The notes under the pieces are model-generated. The model ran no database searches. It saw nothing but the letters and a program-made list of their open reading frames with translations, and was not told the origin of the DNA. Below, one piece after another: positions 58,743-64,000 of a DNA stretch of 64,000 nucleotides; the first letter of the stretch is position 1, and each line of letters starts with the position of its first letter. The position numbers were made by a program, and so were the translations under genes. This stretch comes from Catonia carolina (taxonomy: Eukaryota; Arthropoda; Insecta; Hemiptera; Achilidae). Location of the stretch: the NCBI GenBank assembly GCA_035578175.1, contig JAQMRL010000003.1, positions 90,312,469 to 90,376,468 of the forward strand. Reading direction: 5' to 3'.

Positions 58743-59174
58743 AGGTACTTTAACAAAGTCTAGGGACTCTAACAAAAGAAACGACCAACCGACTAGAAGC
58801 TTTCGAACTCTGGCTCTACAGAAGGATTCTGAAAATACCATGGACCCATAAAGTGACCAACGTTGAAGTTCTGCAAAGAATGAAGAAAACCACAGAACTT
58901 GTTAATATTGTGAAAGCAAGGAAGCTGCAATATTTGGGTCATATCATGAGGAATTCGCAACGTTATGAAATGTTACAACGCATCCTGCAGGGAAAGATAG
59001 ATAGCAAGAGGAAGCCCGGTAGGAGAAGAGTATCCTGGCTTGGGATTTTGCGAACCTGGTTTGGTAGGAGCTCCATGCAATTGTTCCGGTTGGCAGCGGA
59101 TAAAGTCAAAATAGCCATGATGGTCGCCCACATCCGTAGCGGATAGGCACTCAAAGAAGAAGAAGGTACTTTAA
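58743..59174 (+). mobile_element. 5'-truncated LINE with target duplication
   Basis: A 410-bp LINE end (58754-59163) lies between two copies of AGGTACTTTAA (58743-58753 and 59164-59174), an 11-bp target-site duplication. The coding part reads LEAFELWLYRRILKIPWTHK, TNVEVLQRMKKTTELVN, KLQYLGHIMR and KRKPGRRRVSWL, the C-terminal domain of an insect non-LTR polymerase, with a stop TAG at 59144. The 3' end is a GAAGAAGAAG tail. The reverse transcriptase core is missing. Confidence 0.85.
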
Positions 59175-59320
59175 GTCCAATCATGAGCAACTTCTAAACC
59201 CTCTATGAACATAAATTATGAAATTCAATTGTGGGTTGCATCCGGCAATCCATAATATTATAAACGTATTTAATCGTTTTACATCTTAAAATTTTTGATG
59301 CGAATCCTTAAAATTTCATG

Positions 59321-59710
59321 TTGTTGTTTAGGTCAACAGCCGAAAGGCTGGTTTGAACCTCTAGAGGTTTTACTAAGTAAAACAAGGAGTGAGGTGGTTT
59401 ACCAATGCTTTCCTGAGTGGAAAAGTACGCTTATCAGCATGCCGGGCCCTCTGAAAAGCACATATTTTCCACTCTGTAAATGACAACTTCACTTCATTCA
59501 CCACAGAGTCTGGCTGTACAATGAAATTCATTACTTTCAGAGAAGATAACTCTGATTAGTGTCTTTTACACCTCTACCTCTTCTGTTCTTAAATGATTCA
59601 GTCATTTAATTGACTGACCATGTGATAAGAAACAGAACTATTTATTTTAGCCCTGCAACGAACAGATTGAGTGTAAATAATTTGACACTCCACCTGTCTG
59701 TTATGGGCAG
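59321..59710 (+). repeat. Repeat family R copy 7
   Basis: Full-length at 390 bp, with the family's best form of the 5' end: CAGCCGAAAGGCTGG, GAACCTCTAGAGGTTT, and the GGTTTTACTAAGTAAAAC palindromic segment. Confidence 0.8.
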
Positions 59711-60104
59711 AAAAAAAATTTCATGGTATATGATAAATATCTTTGGTGAACTTAACATCATCTCTGTTAAACAAGTAATATAAAAGTTCAGTTCCAAATA
59801 AATTTGAAGACATACATCCAAATCAACCTTCATCCAAATTTCCTAGCTCTAAATCTGCTCAACAATACCAAATTTACAAGATTGAAAAGGTAAGTTGTAA
59901 ACATGTATATATATGTAGATGTATATGTATGTATATATATAGATTTTAAAAGTCTTTGTTATAGTTTTAAAATTTATCTCCTTCCTATTCGACCAAAATA
60001 TGCCTAACATTTTTTTGAATGAATGAAATTATGAACTTTTAATTATTAATTGTTCAATTTAATGGAGATGGATTATAATGTTGCTGACATTGAAAAAATT
60101 CAAC

Positions 60105-60230
60105 TTTGGGTTAAGGAGCAGTGGGTTTGAACATATAATAATTTTCCAAGCCTTAGCTGGGTATCGAACCCGGGATGTTCAGTTTTGCAGCGTAGTACGG
60201 TAACCATTGCACCTCGGAAATGGTAGCTGT
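60105..60230 (-). mobile_element. SINE family A copy (minus)
   Basis: The minus strand has a GGTGCAATGGTTACCG box A region, a GGGTTCGATACCC box B and the body CTTGGAAAATTATTATATG, TTCAAACCCA. It is closely related in layout to the other family A copies. Confidence 0.65.
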
Positions 60231-62035
60231 TATTCAAACATGTTAATATCGTATATATATGTAACGTAGGGAAGGTTTCCCAATTAAAAATATTTTTGAA
60301 TTTTAAAGTTTTTGATATCCCAATGGTGACCATTTAGAAAGCATTGTGAAACCCTGAAATGAGAAAATGAAGCCGTATTTGAATTTAACAGGTAAAGAAT
60401 TAAAATAAAATTGAATTATAAATTAGGGGCCATTTTAAGATAACGTATTTGGTTAGTTAATTTCTGCATGAATTTTATACGACTACGGCAGCCAGTTGAT
60501 AACATGAACGGCCCTATTGAGAAATGACGACGTTACTTGAATATTTATAGTTGTTGAGAGTTCGCTTGTCTTGTGTTATGGAGACGCTTGAAAATGCATG
60601 GCCGGAGTCTCTCGTAAGGCCAGCACACCAAGCCTTACGAGACTTGAGTCTGGGGCGATTTATTAAACACGAGGGCATTGCAACGGTGCACCTCTTGTGC
60701 TTAGGGAACACAAGATCATGATCGTACTCTACCTCTCTCTTTCTTGCAAGCTCTGTCTCTCTTGTCTAAACACAACCTGTCTGACCCCTTATATCTAAAC
60801 GACAAAAACCATTCGTTTTCATTTTGCTGAATCTTTTCTATTTGACTTTACTAGACCATGAACGAATTTAAATAAATGCTGAAATCATAACAAACCTTTT
60901 TATTCTGCATTTAGAATTTTTCTCCACGAAATTTATTTAAAATTTTATTAAGCTATTTACCCTTTTTAATTTATAGTAGGCCAGCACAAATAATACAAAG
61001 TTATTGTCCTTTTCAAAATACAACGTTTCAAAAATTTCGTCCGTTTAAAAAGTATTCTCCGTATCTGGAGACCTGCTGCCTAAATTAATGAACATATTGA
61101 GTAAAAAGAATTTCACAAGATTCAATCGAAGGATTTTAGATTTAACCTTTTGTTAAATGAAATCGTGAAAAATCTAACGTTGGGGAAAGGCTATGGTTTT
61201 GGATTTTCTTTTTTAGTTTTACGACCGACGTTTATGTACATTAAGAATTATGCAGACAAGGAAGAAAATGAGTGTTAAAAAATTACAGACCTGACGAGAA
61301 TCGAACTCGTTACTCTGTCGTAGAAACCTATAGTTCTGACCACTTCACTAATTGGTCCGAATTCCTTTCGGTGAAAAGGCGGGTCATTTATTTATAAAAT
61401 CTAACATAAAAAAATTGGGAAGCAAATTGTTTTATTTTAACTTAGCAGTTTTTTTACGAATAGTTCAGCGGAAATTTAAATACCTAATAACCGCATTAAA
61501 ATTTAAAATATGAACGTTTAAGGTTGTACGGAAACAAAAACACATTATTCTTGTTTCGGTTTTTTACATTTTATTAAACTTAAGCTTATTTTCGTTACAA
61601 TGATGTATTACACCCAGTTTTTTTCTTTGAAAAGGAATATTATATTATTATAATATAATCCATAATTCACATAAATAAAAAATAAAATATTATAATATAT
61701 CTAATATAATAAAAGGCTTTAAAATTATTTGATAAAGTTCCTTAGAGTCTTAGAAAAATCTGTAAATAGATCTATGAATGTTTTCTAGAAGAGCAAGAAG
61801 GTTAGAAAGGCCGCAGAAGTATTATAAAATTCGAGAATAGAAAGCAGGAGAATTTTAACGTGAAGCGTAAGTGTTTTAATGTAAAAAAGTAAGTCAAAAC
61901 ATTGTATTGTAACACACTTAATTTTTGTAATTTCCGCAAGTCATGTTCTTCACTTTTTAAAAATAAAATAAAAATGTATTTTTTAATCTCTAATGTATGT
62001 ACGTTGCAATCCGTTCAATATAAGAATAATAAAAA
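60231..62035. other. Non-coding stretch
   Basis: No exon is recognised. A perfect hairpin with an 11-bp stem (TCTCGTAAGGC / GCCTTACGAGA) lies at 60609-60642. A tRNA-like repeat lies at 61285-61375. Confidence 0.35.
61285..61375 (-). mobile_element. tRNA-like SINE head (minus)
   Basis: The minus strand has GGACCAATTAGTGAAGTGG and a box B GAGTTCGATTCTC. The cloverleaf is imperfect, so I call it SINE-derived and not a tRNA gene. Confidence 0.45.
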
Positions 62036-62290
62036 CTCCATGACTCAATGAGGTTGATGTATATGAAGTGTAAATAAAGTGTACTCTTGTACAGACTCAG
62101 GCCGACCATTCCTAAGAGAGTATGGTTAATTGAACAACATAAAAGTACACCGATAAACATTGTCTAGTATTCAAATCCGTAAGTTAACCTTTACTAGAAC
62201 TTGAACCAGGAACCTTAATCTACGAAAATCAGCTATTAAACAAATAACTTGCGGCAACAACTTTACCACTAGACCAACCTAGTGGATTCT
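62036..62290 (-). mobile_element. SINE family B copy 5 (minus)
   Basis: The family B head and body are readable on the minus strand (CAATTAACCATACTCT, AGGAATGGTCGGCCTGAGTC), with a decayed box B (GGTTCAAGTTC). Confidence 0.7.
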
Positions 62291-63189
62291 CTATTTTAAA
62301 CGTACAGTTATTCTGATTCTGTATAATTTGAAAAGTGGATTTTGGATAATAATTTAACTTCGAAAATTGAATATTTTATCTTGTCTATTTCACGTAGAGA
62401 GTAAAATGATTTTTTACGCTTTTTAATTTGTAGGGTTTATAATATAATGATTTGAAACATAGAAGTTATATAACAAAACTAATTGCATCAGATTCATAGC
62501 ATTACTTTGTTATTTAAGTTAACCTAAATATTTGGAACAATATTTCTTTAACAATGTAATAAAGTAAAATGTTCAATCCCAGACTTCTTCTGTCCCTGAC
62601 ATAACTTTAAACACATTTCAAAACTTATAAAGTTCCAATAACTTTCACAGAGATGAAATATTCATGAAAGTAAATTTGAATGAGATGGATCTTTCAGTTT
62701 GAAAACTTTTGTATTTCCCAGTTGGTATAAATTGTAACTGTTTTAAGTGTATTATAAAGCAGTTAAAACAGTGCATACGATGGGATGTGATGAATGACAC
62801 TCAATGATACACTCCTTAGAGGACAAATATTTCTCTTTTTAGGACGTAACTACTCAAAGATGAAGTAATTCAAATTTTGCGATACAAAAATTAACCAAAA
62901 ACTGTTATTTATCGTATAATACAGCGTTACAGTAATGAATAAATTGTTGAAATAAAAGTAATATAAATGCGTATAAATTTTTGGGTTAATATGAAAATTA
63001 AATAAAAATTTGCGAAATTCTTACAGGATGATCTCTAAGACTACAGACTGTTAAAGATTTCCAAACGTTTTATATAAATCATTTTTTATACGTTTCAAAA
63101 CGTACTGAAATATCCTCCTTCTCATAAAAAAATATTCTGCCTTTTCTTTTTGATAAACCTCTTTGAATAGACTGCTTTGAAAGGGACTA
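62291..63189. other. Non-coding stretch
   Basis: Nothing recognised. Confidence 0.35.
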
Positions 63190-63460
63190 CTATGATATTT
63201 CCTCTTCTTCGTTCTTCTTTGTCAGTCTGTCATCATCCATATTGATTATAGGGCTGCTCTGTTTTCCCTCACATGACCCTTTCTGACCAATTAAATTTGA
63301 CCACCAGTTTGAAGTCATCTCTCTACTGTGGTTGTGAACGACCTCTACCCCACTTTCCCAACCAAGACTTTTACTGTTGAATTTTCTTGTTCCATCGATA
63401 TCCGTCTGGGTCTTTACATGTCTAGCCCATCTCCAGTTTACCACGTTTTTTACACCTATT
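63190..63460 (-). pseudogene. LINE polymerase C-terminal fragment (minus)
   Basis: The minus strand reads VNWRWARHVKTQTDIDGTRK and later NWWSNLIGQKG. This matches the WRWAGH ... RWSDDL layout at the C-terminus of insect non-LTR polymerases. It ends in a GAAGAAGAGGAA tail. It is 5'-truncated. Confidence 0.55.
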
Positions 63461-63702
63461 ATTTTAGTTGGTATGGAATATTTGCAATTCGTTCACCATC
63501 TTTCAATTTAACATCCAGCAACAGTCTTCGAATGGATATTCTTGTCTTAGCCAGGCTCTCCATTAACCTTAATGTACAGGGCTATGTTAATGCAACATAT
63601 GGGAGGACAGAAAATTCGATTAAAAACAAAATGTTTTGTCTTGACAGGATTTCTGATTTTTCAACATTTTACTATACCTTCTGAGTATACACCAAGCTGA
63701 TC

Positions 63703-64000
63703 TTGTTGTTTAGGTCAACAGCCGAAAGGCTGTTTTGAACCTCTAGGGGTTTTACTAAGTAAACCCGAGGAGTGGTTTACTATTGCCTTCCTCACTGAGT
63801 TGAAAGAGCATGCTTATCGGCATGCCAGGATCTCCGAAAAGCACCCACTTTCCACCCTGCAAATGACACCTTCAGTTCATTCACCACAGGGTCTGGCTCT
63901 ATAGTGAAATTCATTACCCTCAGAGGAGATAACGCTGACTAATATCTTTTACACCTCTACCTCTTCTGTTCTTGAATAGTTCAGTCATATAATTGGCAGA
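63703..64000 (+). repeat. Repeat family R copy 8, cut by window end
   Basis: Starts TTGTTGTTTAGGTCAACAGC and runs off the window in the ATATAATTGGC segment. Confidence 0.75.

Noticed and set aside
1..64000. CRISPR arrays, bacterial operons or a prokaryotic insertion
   Set aside because: No regularly spaced direct repeats, no dense ORF packing and no ribosome-binding sites; every supported gene is spliced or retroelement-encoded.

Overview
The window looks like AT-rich, repeat-dense nuclear DNA from an insect. The grounds are spliced genes with GT/AG introns, TATA-box promoters, AATAAA signals, tRNA-derived SINEs, mariner fragments, LINE 3' ends and a Ty3/gypsy element. A sap-feeding hemipteran is my best guess, from the general look of the SINE families, but I cannot prove the order.

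Host genes are sparse. On the plus strand two small genes lie in tandem (about 3.8-8.5 kb and 17.8-22.2 kb). Each has a TATA box, a 14-15 codon first exon, a 3.6-4.0 kb phase-0 intron that splits the signal peptide, and one coding exon for a low-complexity secreted protein. The two mature N-termini align, so they appear to be paralogues of one lineage-specific family. The second carries a perfect 96-bp tandem duplication inside its coding sequence. On the minus strand three exons (41804-41588, 30160-29952, 23280-23169) have matching phases and form part of one ankyrin-repeat gene; both ends of it are unresolved.

The rest is mobile DNA. A full-length Ty3/gypsy retrotransposon lies at 45291-51900 on the minus strand. 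It has identical 428-bp LTRs, a 4-bp target duplication, a Gag with an N-terminal SAP motif, and a canonical TTTAAAC slippery heptamer at the gag/pol boundary, but its pol is broken by two frameshifts. There are two related solo LTRs, a fold-back mariner, a degraded mariner, a Harbinger-like non-autonomous element, several 5'-truncated LINE ends, two tRNA-related SINE families and a roughly 390-bp repeat family of unknown class with eight copies. One ankyrin-gene intron (30161-41587) holds an unusual concentration of inverted repeats, including a perfect 102-bp-arm palindrome.

The most distinctive content is the secreted-protein pair, the SAP-Gag element with its frameshift signal, the inverted-repeat cluster, and SINEs that share their 3' tail with a LINE in the same window.
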